64,000 nucleotides of DNA from assembly GCF_001557235.1 (NCBI RefSeq), contig NZ_LSJI01000225.1, positions 7,989 to 71,988 of the forward strand, read 5' to 3'. Position 1 is the first letter of the stretch. Each line of letters starts with the position of its first letter. Of this stretch, positions 43,543 through 51,445 are shown one piece after another. Origin of the DNA: Phenylobacterium sp. CCH9-H3. GTDB taxonomy: Bacteria > Pseudomonadota > Alphaproteobacteria > Caulobacterales > Caulobacteraceae. The position numbers were made by a program, and so were the translations under genes. The notes below the pieces were generated by a model. The model had not been told where the DNA came from and did not search any database. It saw only the letters and a program-made list of their open reading frames with translations.

Positions 43543-45762
43543 TTACCAGGAGTAGCGGAGCTGGGCGCCGTAGGTCCGCGGCATGTTCCAGCGCCGGGTC
43601 GTGGCCGCGTTGAACACGATATAGGACTCATCGCCCACGTTGTTCGAATAGACCGCGAACTCCCAGCCGTTCTTCTGCAGGCCGGCCCGGACGTCGAAGA
43701 TCTGGTAGTCGTTCAGCTCCGGCGTCTGAGCGATCTCCTGCACGCCGCCCCAGCGGCCGGTCCCCTTGATGTTGAAGAAGCCGACGTAGTCGTCGCGCAG
43801 GTCGCGGCGGTAGTTGAGGTTGAACGTGCCGGTCCAGTCGGGACGCTGCGGCCCCTTCTTGCCCTCGTCGGGACCCGAGGTGATCTTGCCGCCCTGGCGC
43901 GAGCCGCCGAGGGTCAGGCGGGCCGTGCCGCCCAGCACCTCGGCCGCGCCGGTCAGCTCGGCCTCCAGGCCCCAGAGCTCGGCCTTGCCGGCGTTGTAGA
44001 CGAACGGCGTCGCCTGGACCGGGCAGACGGTCGAGCCCACCGCGCAGCCGTTGTCGGTCTGGACCAGGAGGTCCTTCACATTGGTCTGGTAGGCGGACAG
44101 GCTGAGGAACACCCGCGGCGCCAGATTGCCCTTCAGGCCGACCTCGTAGGCGGTCGCCTTCTCGTCGTCGAAGGTGGACGGAATAGACCGCGGCTGGCGC
44201 GGATCGCCGAGCGCCAGGTTGAAGCCGCCGGCGCGGTAGGCGGTGCCGATCTTGCCGTAGGCCAGCCAGCCCGCGAGCTTGTAGGCGGCGGTGACGTTGT
44301 ACGAGAAATCGCTCGTCTCGCGCCCCGTGTCGATGTCGAAGCCCACGCCCGACGGACGGCCGGTGCCGAAGTCGAGGCGCGTGGACAGCAGGTCCTTGTC
44401 GTCGCGGGTGTAGCGGCCTTCGGCCGTGACGTTGAAGGCTTCGGTCAGGTCGTAGCCCACCGAGCCGTAAGCGGCCCAGGAGACGAAGTCGAGGCGGCTG
44501 ACCCCCACCGTGCCGAACGAGCGGCCGTTGGCGGCGGTCGGCGGGCCGGCCAGGGTGTTCTGGTACTTGTCGTTGAGGTCGTAGTACTCGAACCCAGCCA
44601 GCCAGCTGAAGCCCGCCGTCTTCTCGCCGACCAGGTGGACGTCCTGAAACAGCACGCGGGCATAGTCATTCTGCGAGCCGCCCAGGTCCGCGCTGGTCTG
44701 CACCTGACCCGGCGCCACCAGGCCAGCCGCCGCGACGCGCGCCTGGAACGAGGGCGAGGTGGCGTCGCGGTCGTAGGCGTTCTGCGAGCGGCGCTCGCGC
44801 AGCGCCGTGGTGGAGGTGAGGGTCGCGAAACCGAAGTCGTACTCCAGCACCAGCTCGGCGTAGTTCACCTGTTGCTTGGCGGAGGACGGGTGGTTCCACT
44901 CGATGTCGTACTTGTCCTGGAAAACGCCGCGCGGGTAGACCGCGCTCGTGCCCGCAGGGATCACCAGCTGGTACATCAGGCCGGGCAGCTGGTCGCGGCC
45001 GTGCTCCAACAGCAGGTTGGCGCTGAACGGCCCGTTCTCGTAGCGGACCTGACCGCGATAGATCTCGGACTCCTGGCGGTCGAAGTACTCGTCCCGCACC
45101 GGATTGTAGAAGAAGCCCTTGCGCTGCTTCATCAGGTTGGCGCCCAGGCGCACCGACCAGTTGTCGTTGATCGGCTGGTTCCAGACGAGCTGGCCTTCGT
45201 AGCGGGCGTTGTTGCCGCCATCGAGGACGAAGAAGCCCTCCTGGCGCTGAGTCGGCCGCGCGGAGACGACGTTGATCGAGCCGCCCACGGCGTTGCGCCC
45301 GTTCAACGCCCCTTGCACCCCGCGCAACACCTCGATGGTGCGCACGTCGAAGAAGTCGGTCTTGGAGAAGGTGCGGCCGCCCACGTAGCCGCCGCCGATG
45401 TAGACGCCGTTCCGGTAGAGGCCCACGGCCGCGTCGGCCGCCGTCGCCCGGCTGGTGCCCGACCCGCGGATCGAGATCTCGGAGGTCACCGGGTTGGAGG
45501 TGTTGGCGAAGTTGACCGCCGGCACGTTGGAGAGCAGCGCCTGGGTGTTGGCGATGCCGCCCATCGCCTGGATCTGCTCGGCGCCCAGCGCGGTGCCCGC
45601 CGCGGGGATCTCGCGCAGGCTCTCCTCGCGCTTGCGGGCCGTGACCAGCACCTCGTCCAGTTCCGGCGCGGCCGCCGCCGTGGTCTGGGCGTAGGCCGGG
45701 GCGCCGACGGCGCAGCAGATGGCGGCGATGGATGCGCTTTTGAGGATGTGGCGCTTCATCAT
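43543..45762 (-). CDS. TonB-dependent outer-membrane receptor
   Basis: 739 residues from ATG 45762 with GAGGGGG upstream. Signal peptide KRHILKSASIAAICCAVGAP, followed by a plug domain containing DEVLVTARKREESLREIPAA, SIRGSGTSRATAADAAVGLY and VLRGVQGALNGRNAVGGSIN. The remaining ~550 residues form a 22-strand barrel ending in an aromatic strand (YGAQLRYSW). No TonB box assignment is attempted. First gene of a leftward run: receptor, hydrolase, M28-like, LOG, rutABC. The ligand is not deducible; the run invites a link to nucleotide- or nucleobase-bearing compounds. Confidence 0.93.
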   Translation of the reverse strand: MMKRHILKSASIAAICCAVGAPAYAQTTAAAAPELDEVLVTARKREESLREIPAAGTALGAEQIQAMGGIANTQALLSNVPAVNFANTSNPVTSEISIRGSGTSRATAADAAVGLYRNGVYIGGGYVGGRTFSKTDFFDVRTIEVLRGVQGALNGRNAVGGSINVVSARPTQRQEGFFVLDGGNNARYEGQLVWNQPINDNWSVRLGANLMKQRKGFFYNPVRDEYFDRQESEIYRGQVRYENGPFSANLLLEHGRDQLPGLMYQLVIPAGTSAVYPRGVFQDKYDIEWNHPSSAKQQVNYAELVLEYDFGFATLTSTTALRERRSQNAYDRDATSPSFQARVAAAGLVAPGQVQTSADLGGSQNDYARVLFQDVHLVGEKTAGFSWLAGFEYYDLNDKYQNTLAGPPTAANGRSFGTVGVSRLDFVSWAAYGSVGYDLTEAFNVTAEGRYTRDDKDLLSTRLDFGTGRPSGVGFDIDTGRETSDFSYNVTAAYKLAGWLAYGKIGTAYRAGGFNLALGDPRQPRSIPSTFDDEKATAYEVGLKGNLAPRVFLSLSAYQTNVKDLLVQTDNGCAVGSTVCPVQATPFVYNAGKAELWGLEAELTGAAEVLGGTARLTLGGSRQGGKITSGPDEGKKGPQRPDWTGTFNLNYRRDLRDDYVGFFNIKGTGRWGGVQEIAQTPELNDYQIFDVRAGLQKNGWEFAVYSNNVGDESYIVFNAATTRRWNMPRTYGAQLRYSW

Positions 45763-45842
45763 GTTTTCCCCCTCGTCCCGCATGTCTCTCGGTGTGTTAC
45801 CGGGCGGTGACAGTGAGGCGTGAAGCTAGCGACAGACCCTTC

Positions 45843-45855
45843 GCATTTCCAATGC
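45843..45855. promoter_or_regulatory. GCATT-TCC-AATGC palindrome upstream of the TonB receptor
   Basis: A 13-bp palindrome with perfect 5-bp arms in the divergent region between the receptor and the Tat-exported protein at 45923. Possibly an operator; short, so chance is not excluded. Confidence 0.25.
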
Positions 45856-45922
45856 CTGCAAGGCTTGGAGCCATAGCGCCGTGTCCGCTTGACGATGCGG
45901 AACGTGCTCGCAGAGTGGGATC

Positions 45923-46630
45923 ATGACCGTCGACCGCAGACGCTGGATGGCCGGCGCAGGCGCATCCATCCTGGCCCCCGCGGTGGCCGAAGCCGCCGGA
46001 GCGACGCGGATGTACGACTACCTGTTTCTCGACCTCGAGGCGCCGGCCGGAACGCCGCCGGCGAAGGCCTACGCCGATCAGGTGCGCGCCCGCGCGGCGG
46101 GGATCGCCGCGGCGGGCGGCCAGGTGCTGGGGCTGTTCACGCCGCAGCTCGGCTGGCGGTCGCGGCAGGCGGCGCTGCTCGCGGGCTGGCGGCCGGATGC
46201 GCCGGGGCGCGAGGTGGAGATGAACGCGCTCGCCAAGCTGGACGGCGTGGGCAAGGCCGAGCGCCACCGCCTGGCCGCCACCGCCCGCCCCGCCGCGGGT
46301 GACGTCCCCAGGTCCGGCGGCGTCTACGTCCATCGCTGGTTCGTCATCGGCGCGGGCAGCCTGGACGAGGTGGTGGCGCTCTCCACCGAGGGCTGGCGCG
46401 ACTTCGAGGCCCGGTTCGACACCAACATCTTCGGCCTGTTCGCCGCCGAGCGGACGGCCGCGGACGAGGCGGCGGGCGCCACGCGCCTCTTGCTGATCAC
46501 CCGCTACAAGGACCACGGCGTCTGGGAGACCTCCCGCGATCCCTCCACCGCCGCCATGGCCGCCTTCATGCGCCGCCAGAAACTCACGCGCGACACCTGG
46601 GCGGCGAGCACCCTGCTGACCAGCCTTTAG
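45923..46630 (+). CDS. hypothetical Tat-exported protein, NIPSNAP-like
   Basis: 235 residues. The leader MTVDRRRWMAGAGASILAPA carries RRR before a hydrophobic stretch ending AEA. The mature protein starts TRMYDYLFLDLEAPAGTPPA and ends with a segment VYVHRWFVIGAGSLDEVVAL followed by FEARFDTNIFGLFAAER, recalling dimeric alpha-beta barrel/NIPSNAP folds. Sequence GTGGGA precedes the ATG. Divergent from the TonB receptor. Function unknown. Confidence 0.7.
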   Translation: MTVDRRRWMAGAGASILAPAVAEAAGATRMYDYLFLDLEAPAGTPPAKAYADQVRARAAGIAAAGGQVLGLFTPQLGWRSRQAALLAGWRPDAPGREVEMNALAKLDGVGKAERHRLAATARPAAGDVPRSGGVYVHRWFVIGAGSLDEVVALSTEGWRDFEARFDTNIFGLFAAERTAADEAAGATRLLLITRYKDHGVWETSRDPSTAAMAAFMRRQKLTRDTWAASTLLTSL

Positions 46631-46721
46631 GGGTCGGTGCGGGTCGTCGGCACGCGAGGCTGAGCGGATCCGCTGGTGCTGGCTTGCGGACGGGGCGCGT
46701 TTGCCGGCAGGTTCAACGCCG

Positions 46722-47123
46722 ATGCCGATCCACTATCCCATCAACGCAAGCACGCCGATCCAGGCGAGTCGTAGCGATCTCGTCGCGTTTCGGTGGCGTA
46801 GCAACGGCATTTCCGCGGATTTCGTCATTCCCGCTGATGAGTCACGGTTGCTGCGCGTATCATTCGACCGTCAGTGCATCGTCCGGCTGCTCGACGAGAT
46901 GCCGCTCAGCACAGAAGAGGACGACGGACCGAACGAGGGTCTCGTGGCGGACCACTTCGCATATCGGATCGAAGGTTCAAGGTTCGCGCGCACTCAATCC
47001 AGCGCGTGGAAAGAGACGATGGGGCCTGTCTCCCACTATCAGTTCATCACCGGGTGGGGTTGTATGGACGTGCTTAGCGGCGGCGAGCCATCCTTCGCCG
47101 TTGTGGCGCGCGAGGTGCTCTGA
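46722..47123 (+). CDS. hypothetical protein
   Basis: 133 residues from ATG 46722. It begins MPIHYPINASTPIQASRSDL and includes VSFDRQCIVRLLDEMPLSTE and HYQFITGWGCMDVLSGGEPS. No signal peptide or membrane segment. GC content is below that of the neighbours, and the repeat that encloses the DUF559 gene starts 20 bases after its stop, so it may be part of an acquired segment. No family recognised. Confidence 0.55.
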   Translation: MPIHYPINASTPIQASRSDLVAFRWRSNGISADFVIPADESRLLRVSFDRQCIVRLLDEMPLSTEEDDGPNEGLVADHFAYRIEGSRFARTQSSAWKETMGPVSHYQFITGWGCMDVLSGGEPSFAVVAREVL

Positions 47124-47142
47124 GGCGGGCGCCGTCTCGCGT

Positions 47143-47195
47143 CCTCTCCCCCGCGAAGCGAGAGGGGAGAGGGTAGGGAGAGGGGCGACGCAGGC
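47143..47195. repeat. left copy of the 48-bp inverted repeat around the DUF559 gene
   Basis: Bases 47148-47195 match the reverse complement of 47645-47692 with a single mismatch. Internally it folds: CCTCTCCCC (47143-47151) with GGGGAGAGG (47164-47172), and CGC-GAA-GCG in the loop. Core GCGAAGCGAGAGGGG is shared with the repeat in front of allA. Confidence 0.85.
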
Positions 47196-47221
47196 GGAGC
47201 CGCTTGCACGATGGCTCAGCC

Positions 47222-47623
47222 ATGACCCACCCTCGGCCCATGGCGACGTTCCGGACGCTCAAGGACACCACCCCGCGAGATCGCGCCCGAGCCATGCGCC
47301 GCGAGGACACCACGGCCGAAGCGCGGCTCTGGAACGCCCTGCGCGCCCGTCGTCTCGGCGGCTGGCGCTGGCGGCGTCAGGTTCCGAAGGGACCGTTCAT
47401 CGTCGACTTCCTCTGCGTCGAAGCCGGCCTCGTCGTCGAACTGGACGGCGGCCAGCATGCGGAGCAGGTGGCCTACGACGCCGACCGCACCGCCTATCTC
47501 GAAGGCCTCGGGCTTCGGGTGATCCGCTTCTGGAACTCCGCGGTGCTGACCAATCGCGAGGGGGTTTGCGACACCATCCTCGACGCGTGCGGCGGGGACC
47601 ATCCGTCTGTGGGTTCTGGCTGA
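47222..47623 (+). CDS. DUF559 family endonuclease-like protein
   Basis: 133 residues from ATG 47222 (ATG 47240 and TTG 47204 are alternatives). Vsr-like PD-(D/E)xK fold: TTAEARLWNALRARRLGGWR, RRQVPKGPFIVDFLCVEAGL then VVELDGGQHAEQVAYDADRT and LGLRVIRFWNSAVL. The acidic residues of the nuclease core (IVDF and VELD) are retained. Such DUF559 genes are common near short palindromic repeats in alphaproteobacteria. This one is exactly bracketed by an inverted repeat pair. Biological role is unknown. Confidence 0.88.
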   Translation: MTHPRPMATFRTLKDTTPRDRARAMRREDTTAEARLWNALRARRLGGWRWRRQVPKGPFIVDFLCVEAGLVVELDGGQHAEQVAYDADRTAYLEGLGLRVIRFWNSAVLTNREGVCDTILDACGGDHPSVGSG

Positions 47624-47644
47624 ACCTGAAGCGGCGGCGGTCAG

Positions 47645-47700
47645 GCCTGCGCCGCCCCTCTCCCTACCCTCTCCCCTCTCGCTTCGCGGGGGGCGAGGAG
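47645..47700. repeat. right copy of the 48-bp inverted repeat around the DUF559 gene
   Basis: Bases 47645-47692 are the inverted partner of 47148-47195 (47 of 48 identical). It begins 21 bases after the DUF559 stop codon. The remainder of the 202-bp gap up to 47825 contains the terminator of the small gene on the minus strand. Confidence 0.85.
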
Positions 47701-47765
47701 AAGCTTCGCTGGAGCGGCCTTGACTGCCATCCGCCCGCGCCAGCCGTCCACGCCATCCGCCCACG

Positions 47766-47790
47766 AAAAAGGGCCCCGGAAGGGACCCTT
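47766..47790 (-). terminator. rho-independent terminator of the 39-residue membrane protein gene
   Basis: On the minus strand AAGGGTCCC, loop TTCC, GGGGCCCTT, then TTTCG: a 9-bp stem with one G-U pair and a run of five T. It lies 36 bases after the stop of the small minus-strand gene. Confidence 0.8.
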
Positions 47791-47825
47791 CAGACGTTGC
47801 GATCTTGCGGGGGCTGCGGGGCCGG

Positions 47826-47945
47826 TCAGGCGCCGACGCCCACCACGCCGACGGCCGCGAAGGCGACCACCAGGCTGAACATCGCCGTCGTCAGGACGGC
47901 GGGGGCCGCTCTCTGCACGAGGCGCTGGAGGATCGGGAAGGTCAT
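47826..47945 (-). CDS. 39-residue small membrane protein
   Basis: ATG at 47945, AAGG about 9 bases upstream, stop TGA at 47826-47828, then a strong terminator. The short N-terminus MTFPILQRLVQRAAP is amphipathic and basic, and the rest AVLTTAMFSLVVAFAAVGVV is a single transmembrane helix ending GVGA. A dedicated ribosome site and terminator argue that this is a real gene. No family recognised; similar single-helix proteins are frequent but rarely annotated. Confidence 0.65.
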   Translation of the reverse strand: MTFPILQRLVQRAAPAVLTTAMFSLVVAFAAVGVVGVGA

Positions 47946-48192
47946 GACACACACACCTTGAGTTCTGGGGGACCCCGTGGGGAGCGGGGCGTCCGTCTGG
48001 ACAGGCTCTTGATAGCAGAGGCGCCGACCCGGACCGATCGGCGAGTTCGCGGAGTCGCTATGCGTTTTTGGTGCAGGCCGGATGGCGGCGACAGGGCCGG
48101 CACGCCGCCCCTTCCGAAATCGGGCCGCTCCGCGCATGATGGGCGCTGGTCCGGCCCGCGCCGGGCGCGTCGCTGCCCGTGGGGGTCCGTCC

Positions 48193-48489
48193 ATGTTGTC
48201 CGTCGTCCTGGCCACCGCGATGCTGCACGCCGGCGCCGTGCGGGAGACGACGTCGCCCAAGGGCGTCATGGCCCCGGTGACCAGCATCCCCGGTGAGCCC
48301 CCCTACGGCCTCGTCGAAGGCCGCTACGTGATCAAGGGCGACCTGGTCTGCTTCCGCGACCCCATCGTGGGCTCGAAGATCCCGACCCGCCGCTGCATGA
48401 GCCGCGAGACCTTCGCCCAGCGACGGCAGGACTCGAAGGACCACCTCGACGCCGTCCAGCGCGACTCCCGGGTCCAGACCGGCTTCTGA
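48193..48489 (+). CDS. hypothetical secreted protein
   Basis: 98 residues from ATG 48193 (GTGGGGG upstream). A short hydrophobic start MLSVVLATAMLHAGAV could be a signal peptide. The C-terminal half has VCFRDPIVGSKIPTRRCMSR and ETFAQRRQDSKDHLDAVQRD, a two-Cys pattern with charged tail seen in small Caulobacterales proteins of unknown function. An upstream in-frame start would add an Arg-rich stretch and is not favoured. Confidence 0.65.
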   Translation: MLSVVLATAMLHAGAVRETTSPKGVMAPVTSIPGEPPYGLVEGRYVIKGDLVCFRDPIVGSKIPTRRCMSRETFAQRRQDSKDHLDAVQRDSRVQTGF

Positions 48490-48515
48490 GCCGGCCTGGA
48501 TTTCCGCCGGAGCCC

Positions 48516-49046
48516 TCAGGCCGCCTGCAGCCGCTGGCCGCCGCCGGTCAGGTAGTCCAGCTTGCCCAGCGGCACGCCCTGCTGGCGCAGCAGGGCGTAG
48601 GCCATCACCACATGGAAGTGGAGGTTCGGCAGCGAGAACTGCAGCAGGAAGTCGCGCGCCGTGAAGGTGAAGGTCTGACTCGGGGTCTTGAGCTCGATGA
48701 TGCGGTTCTCGTCGCCGTCGTCGATCGCGGCCCGGTCCACCGACTCCACGAAGGCGAGGGTCTTGGCCACGCGATCCTTGACCTCGGCCCAGGTGGTCTC
48801 GGTGTCGGGCATGCTGGGCGGAGCGATCCCGGCCAGCCGCGCCGCGCCGCCCTTGGCCGCGTCGCTGGCCAGCTGGATCTGATTGGTCAGCGGATGCATG
48901 TCCGGCGCGATCCGGGCGGCCAGATAGGCCTGGGGGTCGGCGCCGTTCGCCTTCGCGTGCGCCTCGGCCTTGTCCAGCAGGGCGGCGAGCGTCTTCAGCA
49001 TGTTCACATAGCCGGGGATCGAGGCGTCGTAGAGCGACAGGGCCAT
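48516..49046 (-). CDS. DUF1993 family protein
   Basis: 176 residues from ATG 49046. Matches DUF1993 (related to DinB-like four-helix proteins): SLYDASIPGYVNMLKTLAAL, LAARIAPDMHPLTNQIQLAS, DAAKGGAARLAG and LQFSLPNLHFHVVMAYALLR with conserved His residues. Likely a small metal-binding or thiol-linked helical bundle; no reaction is known. It converges with the secreted protein gene at 48193. Confidence 0.85.
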   Translation of the reverse strand: MALSLYDASIPGYVNMLKTLAALLDKAEAHAKANGADPQAYLAARIAPDMHPLTNQIQLASDAAKGGAARLAGIAPPSMPDTETTWAEVKDRVAKTLAFVESVDRAAIDDGDENRIIELKTPSQTFTFTARDFLLQFSLPNLHFHVVMAYALLRQQGVPLGKLDYLTGGGQRLQAA

Positions 49047-49173
49047 CAGGGACTCCAAAGCGAAGGTTGAAGGCGCTGAGATGGGCGCGCGCCGCTGTCC
49101 CGGTAAGCCGGCCGACGGATCGATTTTTTCTAACGCCGGCGCATCGTACGGCCGCGCTGCGTGTTGTGGTCCC

Positions 49174-49458
49174 ATGACCTATGCGAACGCGCTCTTCCGC
49201 CTGAACCTGTCGATGATGCAGCTCGGGGCCGAGGCCGCGACGGTCATGACCCTGCGCACCCTCAAGCTGGCCGCCGGCGGCGCCGCCGCCACGGCCGAGG
49301 CCGAGCGGATGGTGGCCGAGAAGCTGCTCGTCGCCGCCGAAGCCCAGGGCAAGGCCTGGATCGACGCCGTGACCGGCGCCTCGCACCTGACGCCCCGCCG
49401 CACGGTCGCCCTCTACCGCCGCAAGGTGCGCGCCAACCGCCGCCGCCTGTCGGCCTGA
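49174..49458 (+). CDS. hypothetical phasin-like helical protein
   Basis: 94 residues from ATG 49174. Ala- and Leu-rich amphipathic helices (NLSMMQLGAEAATVMTLRTL, then AEAERMVAEKLLVAAEAQGK) end in a basic tail (RRKVRANRRRLSA). The pattern resembles polyhydroxyalkanoate granule-associated phasin-like proteins, but the match is weak and no PHA gene is near. It precedes the mechanosensitive channel by 34 bases and may be co-transcribed. Confidence 0.6.
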   Translation: MTYANALFRLNLSMMQLGAEAATVMTLRTLKLAAGGAAATAEAERMVAEKLLVAAEAQGKAWIDAVTGASHLTPRRTVALYRRKVRANRRRLSA

Positions 49459-49492
49459 ACCCGCCCGACCCGTCCACGACCCGCGAGGCCGC

Positions 49493-50434
49493 TTGGCGCC
49501 CAAGACCGAAGACCCCGTCGCTCCCGTCTTCGACACCCTCGGCATGGCGCTGTCGGGCGATCCGGTGATGCTGCGCAGCCTGGCGGCCACGCTGGGCGCC
49601 TTCTCCATGCGCCTCATCGCGGCGTTGCTGATCCTGGCGGTGACGCTGTGGCTGGCCAAGCGCCTGGGCCGCGTGGCCGAGCGCGCCCTGACCCGCCTGC
49701 CGCACCATCGCCAGCCCGCCGATGGGACGCTGGCGACCTTCGTCTCCACACTGGTGAAGTACGTAGTGGTGGCCATCGGCCTGGTGGCCGTGCTGCAGCA
49801 GCTGGGCGTCCAGGCCACCTCCGTGCTGGCGGTCCTGGGCGCCGCGTCCCTCGCCATCGGCCTGGCGCTGCAGGGCACGCTGGGCAACGTCGCCGCCGGG
49901 GTGATGATCCTCCTGCTCCGCCCGTACCGCGCCGGCGACCGGGTCGAGCTCAACGGCCGCCAGGGCCGGGTCACCGGGATGGACCTCTTCAACACCAAGA
50001 TCGTCGACTACGACGGCCTCACCCTCTACCTGCCCAACGGCAAGGTGTTCGGCGACATGATCGTCAACATCAGCCAGGCCGGCCGCCGCCGCATCGAGCT
50101 CACCTTCGGCGTCGACTACGAGGACGACCTGGACCTGGCCCTCGACACCATGCTGGAGGTCGCCCGGGCCGAGCCGCGGGTGATGCAGACCCCCGAGCCC
50201 TGGGCCAAGGTCACCGCCTCGGCCGACAGCGCCATGAACGTCACCCTCCGCTGCTGGACCACGCCCGACGACTGGATGGACACCCGCTTCGACCTGCTGA
50301 AGGCGATCAAGGAGGCCTTCGACCGCGTGGGCATCATGATCCCCTACCCGCACCAGGTGGAGATGTGCCGCGAGGACTTCAGACCGAAGAAACCGCCTGC
50401 GCAGCCCCTCGAATCCGACGCGCCTTCCGCTTAG
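49493..50434 (+). CDS. small-conductance mechanosensitive ion channel (MscS family)
   Basis: 313 residues from TTG 49493 (GCGAGG upstream; ATG 49544 is the alternative). Inner-membrane channel opening at osmotic downshift. Three N-terminal membrane segments, then the pore helix SLAIGLALQGTLGNVAAGVM with the Ala/Gly pattern of TM3, followed by the beta domain LLLRPYRAGDRVELNGRQG and the cytoplasmic vestibule. The C-terminus after about residue 290 is Pro-rich. Three-TM MscS of normal length. Confidence 0.92.
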   Translation: MAPKTEDPVAPVFDTLGMALSGDPVMLRSLAATLGAFSMRLIAALLILAVTLWLAKRLGRVAERALTRLPHHRQPADGTLATFVSTLVKYVVVAIGLVAVLQQLGVQATSVLAVLGAASLAIGLALQGTLGNVAAGVMILLLRPYRAGDRVELNGRQGRVTGMDLFNTKIVDYDGLTLYLPNGKVFGDMIVNISQAGRRRIELTFGVDYEDDLDLALDTMLEVARAEPRVMQTPEPWAKVTASADSAMNVTLRCWTTPDDWMDTRFDLLKAIKEAFDRVGIMIPYPHQVEMCREDFRPKKPPAQPLESDAPSA

Positions 50435-50464
50435 GCTCGCGCCGCCGCCGAAGGAGGTCCGCCC

Positions 50465-50866
50465 ATGCTCTACGCGATCCTGGCCTATCACGAGGAGGGC
50501 GTGATCCAGGCCCTTACCGAGGCCGAGGACGACGCCCTGATGGCCGACCTTCACCGGGTGCACGGCAAGCTGACGGCCGAGGGCCGCCTGGGCCCCTCCG
50601 CCCGCCTGGGCGCCACGGAACTGGCGGCCACCGTCAGCGGGCCGGGCCGGGGCTTCGTCACCGACGGCCCGTTCGCCGAGACCAAGGAGCACCTGCTGGG
50701 CTTCTACGTCATCCAGGCCGAAACCCGCGAGGCGGCGATCGAGGCGGCTCGCGACCTCAAGGCCGCCAATCCCAGCGCCAGCTACGAGATCCGGCCCATC
50801 GTCCTTTACCTGCCCAACGTTCCGCTCGCCGCCGCCGACGCGGGGCTTTCGCTGGTCCGGCCCTAG
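50465..50866 (+). CDS. YciI-like protein
   Basis: 133 residues. Dimeric alpha-beta barrel YCII domain: MLYAILAYHEEGVIQALTEA, SGPGRGFVTDGPFAETKEHL, LGFYVIQAETREAAIEAARD and YEIRPI near the end. ATG 50465 has GGAGG upstream. Its TAG stop codon is supplied by the end of a palindromic repeat. Proteins of this type often accompany ECF sigma factors, but none lies here. Confidence 0.88.
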   Translation: MLYAILAYHEEGVIQALTEAEDDALMADLHRVHGKLTAEGRLGPSARLGATELAATVSGPGRGFVTDGPFAETKEHLLGFYVIQAETREAAIEAARDLKAANPSASYEIRPIVLYLPNVPLAAADAGLSLVRP

Positions 50867-50912
50867 AGCCTTTCTGGTTCAGATGGAATCATCTGAACCA
50901 GAAAGGCTCTAG
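50863..50912. repeat. perfect 23-bp palindrome (50-bp element), unit 1
   Basis: Arms 50863-50885 and 50890-50912 are perfect reverse complements with loop GAAT; each arm starts CTAGAGCCTTTC at its outer end. It forms a strong hairpin after the YciI gene. Outer CTAG includes that gene's stop codon. Confidence 0.9.
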
Positions 50913-50922
50913 ATCAAAAGTT

Positions 50923-50975
50923 TAGAGCGCGTCGGACGGGTTAACCGGCGTCCACTTAACCCTGACGCGCTCTAG
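50923..50975. repeat. imperfect palindromic element, unit 2
   Basis: TAGAGCGCGTC (50923-50933) pairs with GACGCGCTCTA (50964-50974), and GGGTTAA (50938-50944) with TTAACCC (50956-50962). Shares the TAGAGC/GCTCTA ends with unit 1. The right end carries the ohrR stop codon (complement of 50972-50974). Confidence 0.8.
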
Positions 50976-51430
50976 GACCCCGCCTCGGCCCGCGCCAGCG
51001 CTTCGTTCAGCGCCGCCAGCTCGCCGCGGATGCGGGTCACCGCCGCCAGGTCGAGGCCCGAGGCCGCCAGCAGCTGCGCCGGCACCGCGCAGGCCGGCCC
51101 TTCCAGCGCCCGGCCCCTGTCGGTCAGCCGCAGCCGCACCACCCGCTCGTCCAGCGGGTCCCGCGCGCGGTCGACGAGCCCCATGGCCTGCAGGCGCTTC
51201 AAGAGCGGCGTCAGGGTGTTGGACTCCAGCCCCAGCCGCGCGCCCAGCTCGCCCACCGTGCGGTCGTCCGCCTCCCACAGGGCCACCATCGCCAGATACT
51301 GCGGATAGGTCAGGCCCAGCCGGTCCAGCAGCGGCCGGTACAGCCGGTTGAAGGCGTGCCCGGCGGAATAGACGGCGAAGCACAGGAAGTCGTCCAGGTT
51401 CAGCGGCGGGTCGGACGGGGTGCGGGTCAT
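50972..51430 (-). CDS. ohrR: MarR-family organic peroxide sensor OhrR
   Basis: 152 residues. The N-terminal Cys-containing segment LDDFLCFAVYSAGHAFNRLY is the redox cysteine region of OhrR, followed by LGLTYPQYLAMVALWE, the winged helix VGELGARLGLESNTLTPLLK and RARDPLDERVVRLRLTDRG. It is divergent from ohr, the classic arrangement: OhrR represses ohr and is released when the Cys is oxidised by organic hydroperoxides. Two near-identical 18-bp sites lie between the genes. Confidence 0.93.
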   Translation of the reverse strand: MTRTPSDPPLNLDDFLCFAVYSAGHAFNRLYRPLLDRLGLTYPQYLAMVALWEADDRTVGELGARLGLESNTLTPLLKRLQAMGLVDRARDPLDERVVRLRLTDRGRALEGPACAVPAQLLAASGLDLAAVTRIRGELAALNEALARAEAGS

Positions 51431-51445
51431 GCGCGCAAATATAAA

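Noticed and set aside
50863-50975. CRISPR-like repeat array
   Set aside because: Only two different palindromes with no regular spacers or cas genes; these are REP-type elements.
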